Source: Mycoemilia scoparia (Eukaryota > Kickxellomycota > Kickxellomycetes > Kickxellales > Kickxellaceae). From it: 64,000 nt of DNA. The DNA lies in NCBI GenBank assembly GCA_027575805.1, contig JANBPU010000009.1:1-64000 (forward strand), written 5' to 3'. The notes below the pieces were generated by a model that saw only the letters and a list, made by a program, of their open reading frames with translations, searched no databases and was not told where the DNA came from. The position numbers were made by a program, and so were the translations under genes. Shown piece by piece: positions 41,798-54,200 of this stretch. How positions within the stretch are numbered: the first letter of the stretch is position 1; each line of letters starts with the position of its first letter.

Positions 41798-42054
41798 AAT
41801 TCTGTGCTCGCTACATTTGTTCATGATATATGAAAGGCATATGATTCTCTAAACGCTGATGTATAATTCAGCAGCTCGACCACTCATATATTATGCTTTT
41901 GTAATTATTGGACCTCGGACAGACTCGTTGATGAGTGATTGCATTTCGGACCTCTATGGCGAGTAGGTCTGACTAAAGCACCTGCCATTGATTTGCTTAG
42001 TAACACGTTTAGTAATTTTTCAAGCACGTTATCACATTATCTTTGTTTAAACAT
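41798..42054. other. Intergenic, no feature seen
   Basis: AT-rich 3' flank of the nucleotidyltransferase gene; no repeat or frame seen. Confidence 0.35.
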
Positions 42055-42176
42055 ATGAGTTATTATTTTTGAAGGGTGACCATTTACTAACAGATGGTGA
42101 TCACTCATTTGGCTATACTTGCCCCTATAATCTTTGGTCACCAAAAGTCACCCTTCGAAAATTATGATCCATATCT
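42055..42176 (+). repeat. MITE family A copy
   Basis: TTATTATTTTTGAAGGGTGA left end, interior CCATTTACTAACAGATGGTG, right end CACCCTTCGAAAATTATGA. One of the best-preserved copies of this subtype. Confidence 0.75.
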
Positions 42177-42468
42177 GGCTTTCATCACTTTTAAATGTAA
42201 TCACTGGCCTGAACATCAATTCAAAACATTTGAGTGTGAATTTGGCAAAGCGATAATAAATGACATAAGACCATCTTTTGGTTTTGGGGAAGAGAGAATC
42301 CTAAAGCATCAGTCTCAGCGGTTATTTTGGAATTATGCAGGACATCCCGTAGAAACATTTGAACTAGCACAAAGATTTTCCATCATGTCGGTTATAGTAA
42401 CCAATGAAAAGCCTGGTTACTATTCCATGATTACAAGTTTACATATTTGGGATCCTGAATGGGGGTAA
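42177..42468 (+). pseudogene. Unidentified coding-like fragment after a MITE
   Basis: About 95 codons open in frame with the MITE and ending TAA near 42468. The text (FGFGEERILKHQSQRLFWNY, ELAQRFSIMSVIVTNEKPGY) has balanced composition and looks like part of a real globular protein, but I do not recognise it and no start or partner exon is evident. It may be a gene fragment left next to the MITE. Confidence 0.3.
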
Positions 42469-43213
42469 TAACTAGCTCGGTTCTTTTTGAAAAGCAAATA
42501 TGACTCAAAAAGAGGATTCGGTCCCGATATCGGTATAACTCACACCAATTTCTAATACTTTTTAAATATTCTCATGTTCGGATTTCCCTTATAATAAGCA
42601 ACAAAATAACGGTGTGCTGGTCCATACTTTCTGAGCCAATTGTACACATTTCACAAGGTCCATCTTTTGTAAAAGATGGCTTGATATTTAACCAGATACG
42701 GGTCTGCACACATACACTGGATCGTGTGGGTGGGCTGGGTTCGATATGTTAACCAATCAATTCTTTGTATTTACTATTCCCTCCTGTCTTGAAAATCTTC
42801 TGTGCCTCTTTGATCCATAACACCAAGTAGGTGACTTGGTATCATACTTGGCGTGTTAGTCAATATAGCAGCAGTGCTAAAAAAGATCTGCCTAAATGTT
42901 TCTCTGAAAGCCTCAATTGTACAAAGGTTCTTGTACCTACGTATTTAAAGCGATGCATGGTACCAAGTTTCATGGATGGTAAAATAAATCGATATTATTT
43001 ATAGTTTTTTTAATTATTCCAGGTATGTTCTGATGCCATACACGGTCTATCAATATTTCACCTATACTTTTTACCACATATAAATTGTACCCAACACTTA
43101 TCTATATTGTTTCTTAATCTGTACTATTATAGGCAAGCATCTACACATATTTTATGTCTATTTAACCCCAATACTTAAATAAGATCTATATTTGATCACA
43201 ATTACTAAGCGAA
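42469..43213. other. Upstream region of the MCT-type transporter
   Basis: 745 bp of AT-rich intergenic sequence without a recognised gene or repeat. Confidence 0.35.
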
Positions 43214-44629
43214 ATGCCAATTCACAGCCTTCCAGAAACACGGACTCAGTCGGTCCATAACTTGAACGAAAATGATTATTACTTAAGTAATACCAAAAAA
43301 GAGGCACTGAACTACAAGGAGAATGAAGCTTTTGACTCACAAGCAAGCAGTCTCCCCGCCGATCCTCAGAACAACAACGTCGATGTCGAAAAAACAGCAG
43401 GCGGTCATGGTGATGCTAGTCAGCCAACACCGCCAGATGGCGGCTACGGGTGGCTAGTTGTTTTCTCTGGTTTTAGTCTACTGATGTTTTCCTTAGGTAT
43501 AACTAATGCTTTTGGTGAGTACCAAAAGGATTACCATATAGAGCTTTTCCCCGATGAGCCCATGTCCAATATCGCATGGATAGGAACTCTACAGTTTGCG
43601 TGTATGAACCTCTTTGGCATTCTTGTTGGAATTCTCTGTGAGCGTATGGATACTCGCTTGGTTACGTTTATTGGTGGTGTTATCATGGCAGTTGCACTTA
43701 TTGCTGCATCGTTTATCAAGGCCATGTGGGGACTTATCTTAACCCAGGGTATGCTTTTCGGGATCGGAGGTTCATTCTGCTTCATCCCCCCTTGCTCGCT
43801 TCCCTCACAATGGTTTACAAAAAGAAGAGGTCTCGCAATTGGGCTGGTTGTTGCTGGTAGTGGTCTGGGCGGGCTTTGGATCACCCCCGCAACCCATGCC
43901 ATGATCAGGAACCTGGGCTTTGACTGGGCACTGCGTATTTCTGGGATTCTCGTTTTTGTAGTATCTAGCTGCGCATCCTGGTTCATGAGGCCCTTCTACC
44001 CACCAAAGAAAAGACAAACAATCATCGACTTTGAGGTTCTCAAGGATATTCGCTTCCTCCTTATATTTGCTTCAGCTGTTTGTGGGTTTTGTGCTTACTA
44101 TTCTCCCTTCTTTTATCTGCCCACGTTTGCTGTGATAAAAGATGGCAAGAGTGAAAGCTTTGGAACAAACCTAATCATGTCCATTAACGCAGCCTCAACC
44201 GTTGGACGTATTGTAACAGGCTTTGTTGCTGATAAAATTGGTCGCATTAATGCCCTCGTCATTTGTACGCTGATGGCAGCTCTGAGCATCCTTATTTTGT
44301 GGCTTCCGTTCCATGTGGCTGGTACCATGATAGCCATGACAATTACTTATGGCTTGTCCTGCGGTGGCTTCGTTAGTCTTCTTCCTGTCATCATGGCCGA
44401 TCTGTTCGGTGTTCATCGTATCTCAAATATTATCGGGTTGCTTTATATTTCATACTTCACTGGTTCGATCATTGGAGCCCCTGCTATGGGTGGTATCATT
44501 GACAATATTGGACATGGCACAAACTTCGTCCCCATGATCGTCTATGCTGGAGTATTCATGCTTTGCAGCGTCATATTACAAGTAGTGCTTCGATTTATTG
44601 TTACCAAAAAGTTCGTTGCTAAAGTTTAA
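43214..44629 (+). CDS. MFS monocarboxylate-transporter-type permease (SLC16-like)
   Basis: Single exon, 471 residues, about 12 membrane segments after an 80-residue polar N-terminus. The MCT-family signature is in helix 1: PPDGGYGWLVVFSGFSLLMF. Other family text: FAGIL-like turn LFGILVGILCERMDTRL, GIGGSFCFIPPCSLPSQWF then KRRGLAIGLVVAGSGLGGLW, and FVADKIGRINALV at the second half repeat. Fungal members are plasma-membrane or organelle carriers for small organic acids or riboflavin; substrate is not readable. It is one of few intronless genes here. Confidence 0.9.
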   Translation: MPIHSLPETRTQSVHNLNENDYYLSNTKKEALNYKENEAFDSQASSLPADPQNNNVDVEKTAGGHGDASQPTPPDGGYGWLVVFSGFSLLMFSLGITNAFGEYQKDYHIELFPDEPMSNIAWIGTLQFACMNLFGILVGILCERMDTRLVTFIGGVIMAVALIAASFIKAMWGLILTQGMLFGIGGSFCFIPPCSLPSQWFTKRRGLAIGLVVAGSGLGGLWITPATHAMIRNLGFDWALRISGILVFVVSSCASWFMRPFYPPKKRQTIIDFEVLKDIRFLLIFASAVCGFCAYYSPFFYLPTFAVIKDGKSESFGTNLIMSINAASTVGRIVTGFVADKIGRINALVICTLMAALSILILWLPFHVAGTMIAMTITYGLSCGGFVSLLPVIMADLFGVHRISNIIGLLYISYFTGSIIGAPAMGGIIDNIGHGTNFVPMIVYAGVFMLCSVILQVVLRFIVTKKFVAKV

Positions 44630-45182
44630 TTAAAATTACCACCGTTCAGATTTGCTATTGACAGATATCTGTTCAGTTCAACAACTGGTTCGCTAGTATA
44701 AACACCCAGATTTACAAAATAATTTTCCTAGTGATATTTACAATAATATATTTGTTGATGAAATAGTTATCTGATTGTAGAAGAGAAGATATAGTGTTAT
44801 TCAATCTTGGAGTCCAAGATCAATGCCTGAAAAATGAACCGGTTATTTGTCAAAAAGCCTATTTAACAACAAAACAACGTGATAAACGTTTATCAATTGT
44901 TTCCAATGTGGAATAGAGAGCCAAAATTGAAGCTAATAGCTTGTTGTTCAGGCGTAGAAATTAATGCGCTACCTCATAGTTTCCACTGCTAACATTAATT
45001 CATCCAATCCAATAGGCAACACTCATGATCTGCCTATTTCAAAAAAAGCTTCAAATCTATAACCAAAACTATTAAACTCCCATAACTACGGTTTGGGTGT
45101 TATCTATAGATTTTGCAAATATGCGCCTACTGATATCAATTTGCTATCAATACATCATCTAACCATTTTTATCGTATTCAAT
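44630..45182. other. Intergenic, ADE2 upstream region
   Basis: AT-rich; no recognised element. An in-frame ATG at 45093 would extend ADE2 by 30 residues but adds nothing conserved. Confidence 0.35.
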
Positions 45183-46805
45183 ATGACATCTAATCTGACC
45201 GTCGGAGTTTTGGGAGGTGGCCAACTCGGTCGTATGTTTATAGAGGCTGCCCACCGTCTTAATGTCAAAGTAGTTGCACTAGATCCAAATGAAAACTCTC
45301 CAGCCAAGCAGATTTCTGGTCTCAAACACATGCACGGATCGTTCAAAGACTCTGAGGCTGTTAAAGAACTTTCTTCACAAGTCGATCTCTTGACTATAGA
45401 GATAGAGCATGTCGACACTGAATCGTTGAAGGTACTCAATGTCCAGCCAACAGCCAAAACTATCGGTATCATCCAAGACAAGCTGGTTCAAAAGGAGCAC
45501 CTGAAAAGTGCCGGCTCGCCAGTCCCAGAGTTTGCTGGGCTTGATTCGATTAAGGATGCAGTAGAGTTTGGCCAGAAGCATGGCTTTCCTTACCTTCTCA
45601 AGTGCCGCATGGGAGCCTACGATGGAAGAGGCAACTATGTGGTGAAGAGCAGAGACCATGTTGAGGAGGCATGGAACGCTTTGGGTGGAAAGCTTTTGTA
45701 CGCCGAGAAGTTCGTGCCCTTTACCAAGGAGCTTGCAATTATGGTCGTTCGTTCAGTTACAGGCGAAATAGCCTCATATCCTGTTGTTGAAACCGTCCAG
45801 AAAGATAACATATGCCACCTTGTCTATGCCCCAGCACAGATCGATGGCGTTGTCGCCCAAAATGCAGCCAAGATCGCAAGAGAGGCCATAAACTCATTTG
45901 ATGGCGCTGGAATATACGGTGTTGAGCTATTTGACACACCAGATGGGATTTTGGTTAATGAGATTGCACCCCGTCCTCACAATTCTGGCCACTATACCAT
46001 TGATGCTTGCCATACCTCGCAGTTTGAGAATCATCTGCGTGCCATCCTTGGGTTGCCACTCGGATCTACTGATATGAAGGTCCCAGCCGCTCTCATGGTG
46101 AACTTGTTAGGCCCGGAGACGTATGAGCTGACAAAGAAATCTTTGGTTATTCCAGGAGCAACTGCTCACCTATATGGAAAGGAAGAAGCAAAGCCTGGCC
46201 GCAAAATGGGTCATATCACAATAGTCGCCGATTCATTTGCCCAGCTCCAAAGCCGTGGAGCTATGCTTGCCGATATCAAGACTATAAAGCCCCGACCACT
46301 TGTTGGCATTATAATGGGCTCAGACTCTGATCTTCCAACTATGAAACCAGCAGCTGTGATTTTGGAAAAGCTCGGAGTCCCATTTGAGCTCACAATCGTT
46401 TCTGCCCATCGCACACCATTACGCTTGGTTGAGTATGCCAAAAGCGCCCACCACCGTGGCTTGAAGGCCATCATTGCTGGTGCAGGTGGTGCGGCCCATC
46501 TTCCTGGAATGGTTGCTGCCATGTCCCCACTTCCTGTCATTGGAGTCCCCGTCAAGGGCAGATGTCTCGATGGAGTCGATTCGCTCTATTCTATTGTGCA
46601 AATGCCGCGTGGTGTTCCAGTAGCAACAGTTGCAATCAACAATTCAGACAATGCGGCACTCCTTGCAACCCGCATCCTTGGCTCTTCTATCCCAACATAC
46701 CTTGATGCCATGTCAAATTACATGGAGGAAATGGAAAAGGAGGTCAATGTCAAGATCGAAAAGATCGAAACACAGGGCTGGAAAGATTACAATACAGGGA
46801 AATAG
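45183..46805 (+). CDS. ADE2: Phosphoribosylaminoimidazole carboxylase (PurK-PurE fusion)
   Basis: Converts AIR to CAIR in purine synthesis. 540 residues, no intron. The N-terminal PurK ATP-grasp part opens with [20 protein letters not shown] and continues with [33 protein letters not shown] and [17 protein letters not shown]. The C-terminal PurE part (from about residue 375) shows [30 protein letters not shown] and [20 protein letters not shown]. This domain order is typical of fungal Ade2. The start at 45183 is chosen because family proteins begin only a few residues before GGGQLGRM. Confidence 0.97.
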   Translation: MTSNLTVGVLGGGQLGRMFIEAAHRLNVKVVALDPNENSPAKQISGLKHMHGSFKDSEAVKELSSQVDLLTIEIEHVDTESLKVLNVQPTAKTIGIIQDKLVQKEHLKSAGSPVPEFAGLDSIKDAVEFGQKHGFPYLLKCRMGAYDGRGNYVVKSRDHVEEAWNALGGKLLYAEKFVPFTKELAIMVVRSVTGEIASYPVVETVQKDNICHLVYAPAQIDGVVAQNAAKIAREAINSFDGAGIYGVELFDTPDGILVNEIAPRPHNSGHYTIDACHTSQFENHLRAILGLPLGSTDMKVPAALMVNLLGPETYELTKKSLVIPGATAHLYGKEEAKPGRKMGHITIVADSFAQLQSRGAMLADIKTIKPRPLVGIIMGSDSDLPTMKPAAVILEKLGVPFELTIVSAHRTPLRLVEYAKSAHHRGLKAIIAGAGGAAHLPGMVAAMSPLPVIGVPVKGRCLDGVDSLYSIVQMPRGVPVATVAINNSDNAALLATRILGSSIPTYLDAMSNYMEEMEKEVNVKIEKIETQGWKDYNTGK

Positions 46806-47137
46806 ATGGTTAAATCTGTTTTGTCGGACTTCATCTGATTTTAATAAAGCTTCATTTACTTGCCAAATTCTCGACCTGATTTATTTATTTACTCATAGTA
46901 TTTTGCTTTTGAAGCAATGATGATTCTTAATGACCCTTGTCTTCATATCAAAAAAAATAATATTCATAAAAACTATATGCTATAGGCCACAATTTTTGAT
47001 AATAAGATATTTAAGTTTCGCATGAAGTTGACTATATAACTTTTAGGTCGGCAAAATTTTGGCGATAATATTTGGTGTATACAGAAGTCTTGTAGGTTAA
47101 AAGAGACAAATGGCTTGGAAAATAAAATAGCGCTAAA
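46806..47137. other. Convergent 3' flanks of ADE2 and ATP11
   Basis: AT-rich; TTTAATAAAGC at about 46840 may serve ADE2 polyadenylation. Nothing else seen. Confidence 0.35.
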
Positions 47138-48583
47138 TTAGTCTAGTCGATTTGCCTCAGCTATGAGTTCATCATAGTTGAATTTTTGGGGATGGAATGT
47201 GAAAGTCTCCAAGATCTGCTTTTTGCGTTCGCCACCGGTCACATAGAACTGTTGCAACTGCAGGGCCAAAAGCTGGGCTTGTTGGCTATCGAGCATTTTA
47301 GGATCCTGGCATATTTCCCCACGCATCAGCACGATGCCTTTCGAATCGATAAAGTCGGTGTAGTGGGTGAGTGTCAGATAGGGAATGGCGGAGGTCTGAT
47401 TGGTATTGTACTGGATCAGAGAAGTAAAGTGGACCTGATGGAACTCGAATTGCATGATATAAAATTCGATGCCTTCGTCTCGAGGAAGGGGGAGTACAAA
47501 CTACGTAAATATACATTGCAAGACGTCAATATCCCTGTTGATTGTGCTTTGCATGTAGAGACGCGCAGCATGTTGCTGGTCTATCATTGCTTACCAATGG
47601 ATGCTTTTTGGACTTCTCAATCAGGTGCCTATAAGTTTCTGCAGGAATTGCAGCGGAGATGAAATTGTCTTTTGTGGCGTGGTACTGATTCCACAAGTTG
47701 CCGAGATCCTCAGCAGTAATATTTTTGTCGATTTTTTCCGTGCATAGGATTTGGTCGAGTGACTGGCCAAAAAAAAAGAGAGTAGTGTTTAGAAAAGTGG
47801 CTTGTTTTAGTAACGCAAAACAAATATATTCCGTGCGAATTGGTAAAATAAGGAAGCCAGCTCCTCTCTTTTCCCACAAAAAAACTTACCTTTACGCTGG
47901 GTGGGAGATTGCTACTTGATCCGGACCGTGCGGCGGCAGCAACTCTCTTTTGTGCCTTTTCTGTGACGGGCCCGGCATTATTTGATGCCTTTGGTTTTGT
48001 GGGGTCGGCGGTTTTATCAGCAGCACCAGAAGATCGGCTCTCTGGCTTTTCAGAGGTCTCATTGCTCTTCTTTGATCTGGCATTCTTCTCTATTTCGTGT
48101 GCCAGCAATTCATCGACTGATTTGAATCCCTTCCTTTATAAGCAGTTCAAATAGAGCCAAATCAGCAAAGCGGGTACAGCATGGCAGGAAATACATGCCA
48201 CTCTGAAGCGATCAGAACCAGATCAGATTGAAATAAAATGTATGTGTCACTTACTCTTTAGCCCTTTGTTCTAGCTTGTTCTTGTACTTTTCACGATAGC
48301 TTGTGGCCAAATTTGACATGTAGCTGGCTATAGATATTTGGTCAGCCATTAGGTTGCTATATGCTCACCTTTTATCTCTTTTGCCTATAATAGCATTGGA
48401 TATGCCTATGCTGCACTTACCGTTTGCCAAACGTGCGGGTCTCTCTCGCCTAAACAGCAGGCTGTCGAGCATGGGCGAAACAACACTTGCCTGGCGTGCG
48501 CCTAGCCGCTGGCCTGTGAGAGCATGGGAAAACAGGCCCCTGCCGTCAGCAATACGGGCAGAATATCTGGCGAGGAAATACAT
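47138..48583 (-). CDS. ATP11: Mitochondrial F1-ATPase assembly factor 1 (Atp11/ATPAF1)
   Basis: Chaperone that binds the F1 beta subunit in the mitochondrial matrix. Exons on the minus strand: 48583-48421, 48327-48255, 48133-47890, 47762-47595, 47500-47138, for 336 residues. Exon 1 is an Arg-rich, acid-poor leader (MYFLARYSARIADGRGLF, then LFRRERPARLAN), a good mitochondrial presequence. Next come SYREKYKNKLEQRAKEKGFK and SVDELLAHEIEKNARSKK, a low-complexity linker, then the conserved core: SKKHPLFVLPLPRDEGIEFY, QFEFHQVHFTSLIQYN, LTLTHYTDFIDSKGIVLMRG. The exon 3 acceptor is the inner AG (TATAAAG), which alone keeps frame. An upstream in-frame ATG at 48610 is possible. Confidence 0.92.
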
Positions 48584-49398
48584 TTCGCAAGTTAAATCTC
48601 GACCACACAAAGCAATTACGCAGACAGAGTCATTCCTCTACGTCAGAATTTTGCTCATACCCCATTGTGTATCAAAAATATCAATAAAGCAACACTTATG
48701 GAACGGCGCTTTTTCTAATCAGTCGTTGGTGCATGTATGGCCAAAAGCCTCACGCACTCAGATCCCACAGATAATGGCTTGCATTATGAGAGCCTGTGGC
48801 GATAGAAAGGCACTGTGAACTCTCCCAGGGCATGGTGAATGGCTATTATTCCCAAAGCCCGGGTCTCAAAATCCTTCTTTAGGCCTGGTCGCCGTACTAT
48901 TGCCTTAAGTGAATTTTGCAAATACTCAGGCAGGATTTTGGCAAAATCTACCAACAATCAGCGACAACAGCAGTCTGCTGGGGCAACACGGACACCCGCA
49001 GTGGTGAAACCCATGAGGAGAAACCTTTGAAACGTGAAGACTAAAAATGCGCAAGAGCCAACTGGTCCAAGTGATCCAGAATCAGCGTGATTTCCCAAAG
49101 AAATTGGCTTAAAGAAACGATTTTCTTCACTGCTGCCCAACCACAGAAAGGCACACAAATGAGCATACATTTTGAGATGTTGGGATAAAACAAGGCCCCA
49201 ACATGCTTTTTCTTCCGCCTTTTGTCTCTTATTCTTGTAGCATTGCATGCCTTATCTGACTTTATAGCTTTCTATCCTTCCTCAAAGCCACGAGCCGCAG
49301 AGTAGCCAGCCCCCGGGACGACCTCTATAATTGCCGCTGCTAATTTAGCATATCAGTCATCCCTCTACTCCGCAATTATAACATCTCCAATATTCGCC
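48584..49398. other. Divergent region between ATP11 and the Pho80-like cyclin
   Basis: 815 bp holding both promoters. Plus- and minus-strand ORFs here show no coding character. No phosphate-type CACGTG site was seen. Confidence 0.35.
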
Positions 49399-50493
49399 AT
49401 GGACAAGTTCGACCTTGGCACCGCGCCCACCAAAGACACAATCAAAAAGGTCGCCTCTTACCTGGAGAAATGCACCGGCTATAACGAAGGGTTCAACGCA
49501 CAAGCGCTTTGCCCCGAGAAACACGTGCAGGAGACGTCTCTAACGCTGTTCCATGCGCGCACCATTCCTACAATACACCTATTTTATTACCTGAGCAGAA
49601 TATTAAAATATTGTCCATGTCAAAATGAGGTTTTTATTAGTCTGGTTATACATTTCCGCAACATCATATCAAAATGCCGCCGAAAAGGCATCGCCTTTAA
49701 TATCGACGCGTATTCGGTGCACAGGCTGATCATTGTTGGAGTCACAGTTGCAAGCAAGTGGTTCTCGGACATGTTCTTTACCAATACGCGGTATGCAAGA
49801 GTTGGCGGCCTCCCTGTCGATGAACTCAACTCGTTGGAGGTTCTCTTCTTGTCCCTCCTCGATTTCAAGATCACAATCCCGATCAGCGAGTTGCAGAGGG
49901 TGGGAGAGGAAATATTTGAAGACAGGCATCCAGATATCTCAATGATCCCTGCCTTCCATATAAGCCCCCAGGGAATATACATCCCGGCATACTACGCCCC
50001 ACCCATGCCACAGACTGCTGTTCTCACCCCACAAAGCGCATTTTTCGAACAAAGGCCTCCCATCTCGGCCCGCGCACGCCGTCTATCCTATCCTGGAACA
50101 ACCAAATTCGGCCATATTACCAATGATCCATACCACCAACCCCAGCTGCAACAGCAGCAACCAGTATGGCCATCATCCCAAAACATCAATACCTTTGCTG
50201 CTCCATTCGCAGGATCAAAACCGCCGTCCGCAACAACCAGCGCTCGCACTCTCCATGATTCGCCATGCGCTACAAACATGAGCCCAAATGTCAAGGACGG
50301 TGCGGGGTTTCCAAAATCAACAGAGAGCAGTGGGCTGGACTCTCCCAACCACCCAGTAACCCCTTGCAATGAGTTTAGTAGCAGCAGCGGCGACTCTACC
50401 CAAAAGCAACACTACAATGGATTCAGCCACCACCAACAGCAGCAACCCCAACCACATTCACAGCAACAGCAACAACCCTTTATTCCGGCCTAA
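49399..50493 (+). CDS. Pho80-like cyclin (Pho85-type CDK partner)
   Basis: Single exon, 364 residues. The cyclin box (about residues 50-190) carries the Pho80 signature: HARTIPTIHLFYYLSRILKY, AYSVHRLIIVGVTVASKWFS and DMFFTNTRYARVGGLPVDEL then NSLEVLFLSLLDFKITI. The C-terminal 170 residues are Pro/Ser/Gln-rich and end in Gln runs (HHQQQQPQPHSQQQQQPF). It is longer than Pho80 itself, more like Pcl6/Pcl7 or filamentous-fungal PREG homologues. Role in phosphate sensing or glycogen control is plausible; the exact CDK partner cannot be told. Confidence 0.88.
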   Translation: MDKFDLGTAPTKDTIKKVASYLEKCTGYNEGFNAQALCPEKHVQETSLTLFHARTIPTIHLFYYLSRILKYCPCQNEVFISLVIHFRNIISKCRRKGIAFNIDAYSVHRLIIVGVTVASKWFSDMFFTNTRYARVGGLPVDELNSLEVLFLSLLDFKITIPISELQRVGEEIFEDRHPDISMIPAFHISPQGIYIPAYYAPPMPQTAVLTPQSAFFEQRPPISARARRLSYPGTTKFGHITNDPYHQPQLQQQQPVWPSSQNINTFAAPFAGSKPPSATTSARTLHDSPCATNMSPNVKDGAGFPKSTESSGLDSPNHPVTPCNEFSSSSGDSTQKQHYNGFSHHQQQQPQPHSQQQQQPFIPA

Positions 50494-51200
50494 ATATATA
50501 AACCTCGACCCTAATAGCAAGAATTTTCTCTCATCTATATAGCGCTTTATCTTCCTTTTCTATTACCCTTACCGCCGACAAGTCTTGCGCTAAATGTGTT
50601 ATACTATAGATATAACCTCTGCACCCTCATTTTACCGTCAAGACCACCGCTTATCTGTACTTAGCCTTTTATTATTTATTTACTCCATTTGCCCTTTCTT
50701 CTTTTCTACTAACTTACATTATATTATATTATATTAATATAAACTATTATTTCTATAGAATAAATTTCCTCAACACTGAAGGCTTTGTCTAATTGATCCA
50801 CAACAAACCACTGGGGCACAGTCACTCATTTTTTCTATAATATTTGGTCGGAAAAGAAAGCAACTTCATGGTTAATTATCTTTTTTCAAATGATTTAAAA
50901 ACTCGTAATCCAAACGTCACTATTTCACATTCTTTGTTATTTTTTTTTCATCACCAGTAACACAAATCGCATCCTTGTCAATTTTCCTAAAATGGTTGCT
51001 ACTACCCCATTAAAGCAACCAAAATATTGGAAATCAGTAAATGTAATAGCTGCCAGTTTAGAGCCCAAACCCATAGTTCTATGGGGTCACTGAAATATCT
51101 GTTTACTTGGGATCGAGATATCTTTGTGCAATATCCAGTTTCCAATTTTTATTCAAAGGCAAAAAATAGTGTATTTAGTTTCGTGGAACAAACTGGTACA
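50494..51200. other. Intergenic; upstream of the nucleoporin
   Basis: AT-rich with TATATTATATTATATTAATA near 50710. An ATG at 50992 opens a 34-codon frame that cannot be spliced in frame to the nucleoporin, so it may be an upstream ORF in the leader. Confidence 0.35.
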
Positions 51201-54200
51201 ATGTTCAGCTCGCTTGCGGTAAACACGCCCAATAACGGGGTTCACCGTAGTTTACCTGACACCGAAAAGAAGGTAAATATAATACAAAACTAACCTGAAG
51301 AATAAATGTTTACCTTAAAGTAGCTATTAAACATCATTGCTGTGTACCTGTGCTTTTCTAGGGTCTTGTATGTCTTAAACTTAATATTGACAAAGTCTTG
51401 GATATCTCAGGCAAAGGATTTGATCCAGACCCAAGGGTTACACCATGCTATGTTCGTCTGCTGGCAATATCCCAGACCTATGGCTTTATGCTTGCCGGAA
51501 CGCCCAGTGGTAAGCATTCAGAGACAAATATTGTGGCTTGATATCATAAAATGGCTTCCACACAATCTAATATGTCCTGCACTGTTACTTGTTTTAGGCC
51601 TTTCATTTATAAAAAGCCATGATGCAGCAGAAGCTGTGATAAATGACAATAATCCCAGCAAGATGGTACCATTTCCACAAAAGATTGAGGTAGATTTGAC
51701 CAAGTGGGGCTCAATCACACACATATCCTTATCTGGAGACAGCACAAAAACATTTATTGCCTTCGCTGGTGGTCTCTTGTTGACCCTTGATACATTTTCT
51801 ATCCCAAAAGTAAGTCACAAACATACATACACATACTGTCGCAAGATATGTGAACACACTTGGTCCTATTTGCATTTGTATTTACATACGGGCTTTGTAG
51901 AATCAGAACCTAACTCCTCTGAAAGAGACCAGGTTTAATGACGAAATCTTTGATGTGCGACCAAACCCAGATGAAGCATCGCCATTAACTGCAGTCCTCT
52001 TCAAGTCAAACAAGGTGTTAATAATAAACAGTCAAACCGGCGAGGAGACGTCTTTCCCAAACAAGGACAAATTCACATCGATAAGCTGGTCCCGGAAAGG
52101 AAAGCAGATTGCATGCGGGACATCTCTTGGGAATATTGTCCAGTTCACTAGTGCAGGTGTCGAAAAGAATAGATATCCTGGTCCACCACCAACGGATGAT
52201 GCCGATCTAACCGAATGCGCAGTTTTATCTCTCGAATGGGTAGACAACATGGTCTTCTTGGCCGTTTACGGAAAGCCCTTAAACCCAGACATCGATATCG
52301 ATGACCAGGAACCTGATGGGTGGGTATATCTGGTCCAAGGAGCAAAAGGTGGTGCTGCCACAGAGTATTGGGCATTCAGCCAAAACCCACTGTTGACGTT
52401 CGGTCTTACTAATCGGTATCCTCAGTACTACTTGCAATATATCAGGGGATGGGGAGAAAGTGCCCCTTCCATGCTGTTTGTCGATCCAGCAAATAGCTGT
52501 GAAGCATATGTTATTGGAAATGGCAAGGCAAGTGACAAGCAGGCTTCTGGGGACCCTGGTGCTTGGGAAACTTGGGCCCTTGAAGAGACAGGCAGCGTGA
52601 CTCATCCTCTTTCCCAGCGCGACAATAGTGGAGCTGATACTGGCCCACTTGGCACTGTTGTTGACTATTCAAGCACAACTCCTGTCAACTCGCTTGATAA
52701 AGAGGAAACTGATACCCCGCACAAGCCAATGCCCATACTGTGGATCCTTAACAGTGACTGTACTCTGTCTCCATATCGTATATGCAATATACCCGAAGCA
52801 GTTAAAGGCGTTCAGTGTCAAGGAATGGTAGATAAAGTTCTTGATATTCCTCAAGGTTCGGATGCAGTTGCAACATTGGCCTCAGCACCAAACAATCAAA
52901 CCTCAAGCTTTTCTAGCTTCACAGCAGCTGCATCGGCCCCGGCTCCAGCGTTTGGCACAACATCATCTCTGGGCTCTGGCAATAGCTTTGGATCTTCATC
53001 AGGAGCCACCTTTGGCTCCACATCTAAGCTAGGCTTTGGTGGTGGTAATAGCACGCCTGCCTTTGGTGCTACCTCAGCCTTAGGCTCTAACACTGCCGCT
53101 TCAACTACAACAACAGGATCCACCTTTGGCTCCGCATCTAAGCTAGGCTTTGGTGGTGGCAATAATACTCCATCATTTGGCTCTACTTCTTCACTTAGCG
53201 CAAGCTCTCCCTTCAGCTCTAGCTCCAAGCCTGCATTTGGATCAACAACTAAATTGGGCACCGAATCTACCTCTGCTGCTACAACAGGAACAGGCAGAGG
53301 TATCTTTGGACAAAATCTTGGTGGGAATGCTACATTTGGGTCTGCACCGAAACTAGAGCAAACCCCAATTAGCAGTAGTACCTTTGGAAGCGCTCTAAGT
53401 ACCCAAGATGCTACTAAAACATCTGAGGCAAAGAGTATATTTGGTTCTAGCTCGACTACAACAAGCTTCCCTACTGAATCTGGCTTCGGAAAAAGCGAAA
53501 AGAAGGAGCCTACCGGATTTGGGTCGAATAAGGGCGCAAGTAAAGAGGAAAGTGTAGCTTCTTTCAAGCTATCTGGGTTTTCTGCTTCTGGAACCAGCGA
53601 TTCTAAACAACCAGCCCAACAACAGCCACAAAAAACCTTCGCCTCTGGATTTGGCTCTATGGGTACAAACATTTTTGAGCAAGTAAGCGCTGGTGAGGGA
53701 TTTTCTCCTAAATCGGCAATTCAGTCACAGACATCTAAAAAACAAGACGCTGAAGCTGATGCAGCCGAAAAGAAAGCTGCTGCTGATCGGGAATATAATG
53801 AAAAGATCAAGAGGATCATACAGGAACAATACAAGAAAACATTTACTACTATTAATGACGAACTTGAGCAATTGATAGATCTGACACAAAGGTCTGGGAT
53901 GGTTATTAATGCCATCAAACATAACTCTTCCAACTCACAGTTCACAAAGGATTTTAAATGGGTCCTTTCTAACTCTGATGTTCCAGCAAACTCTAAGGAC
54001 GCTGCTTTATCTCAAGAGGTGAATATCCAACCAATTTCCCAACTTTCATTCCCAAGCAAAGAGTCTTCGAAGGGACTTACAAGATCTCTGCTTAAGCTTA
54101 TGGACGACCTCTGCTCTATTACAAGGCGCACTGTACAGGAATGCAAAGCCACAGAACCCTGTTTGGAACTCCTAAACACAAGAGCTAAAAAAATGAACAG

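Noticed and set aside
50992..51093. Nucleoporin start at ATG 50992
   Set aside because: No donor/acceptor pair joins this frame to the propeller exons; kept only as a possible upstream ORF.
52896..53672. 258-codon minus-strand ORF
   Set aside because: Antisense of the low-complexity FG block of the nucleoporin; composition is a mirror of the repeats.
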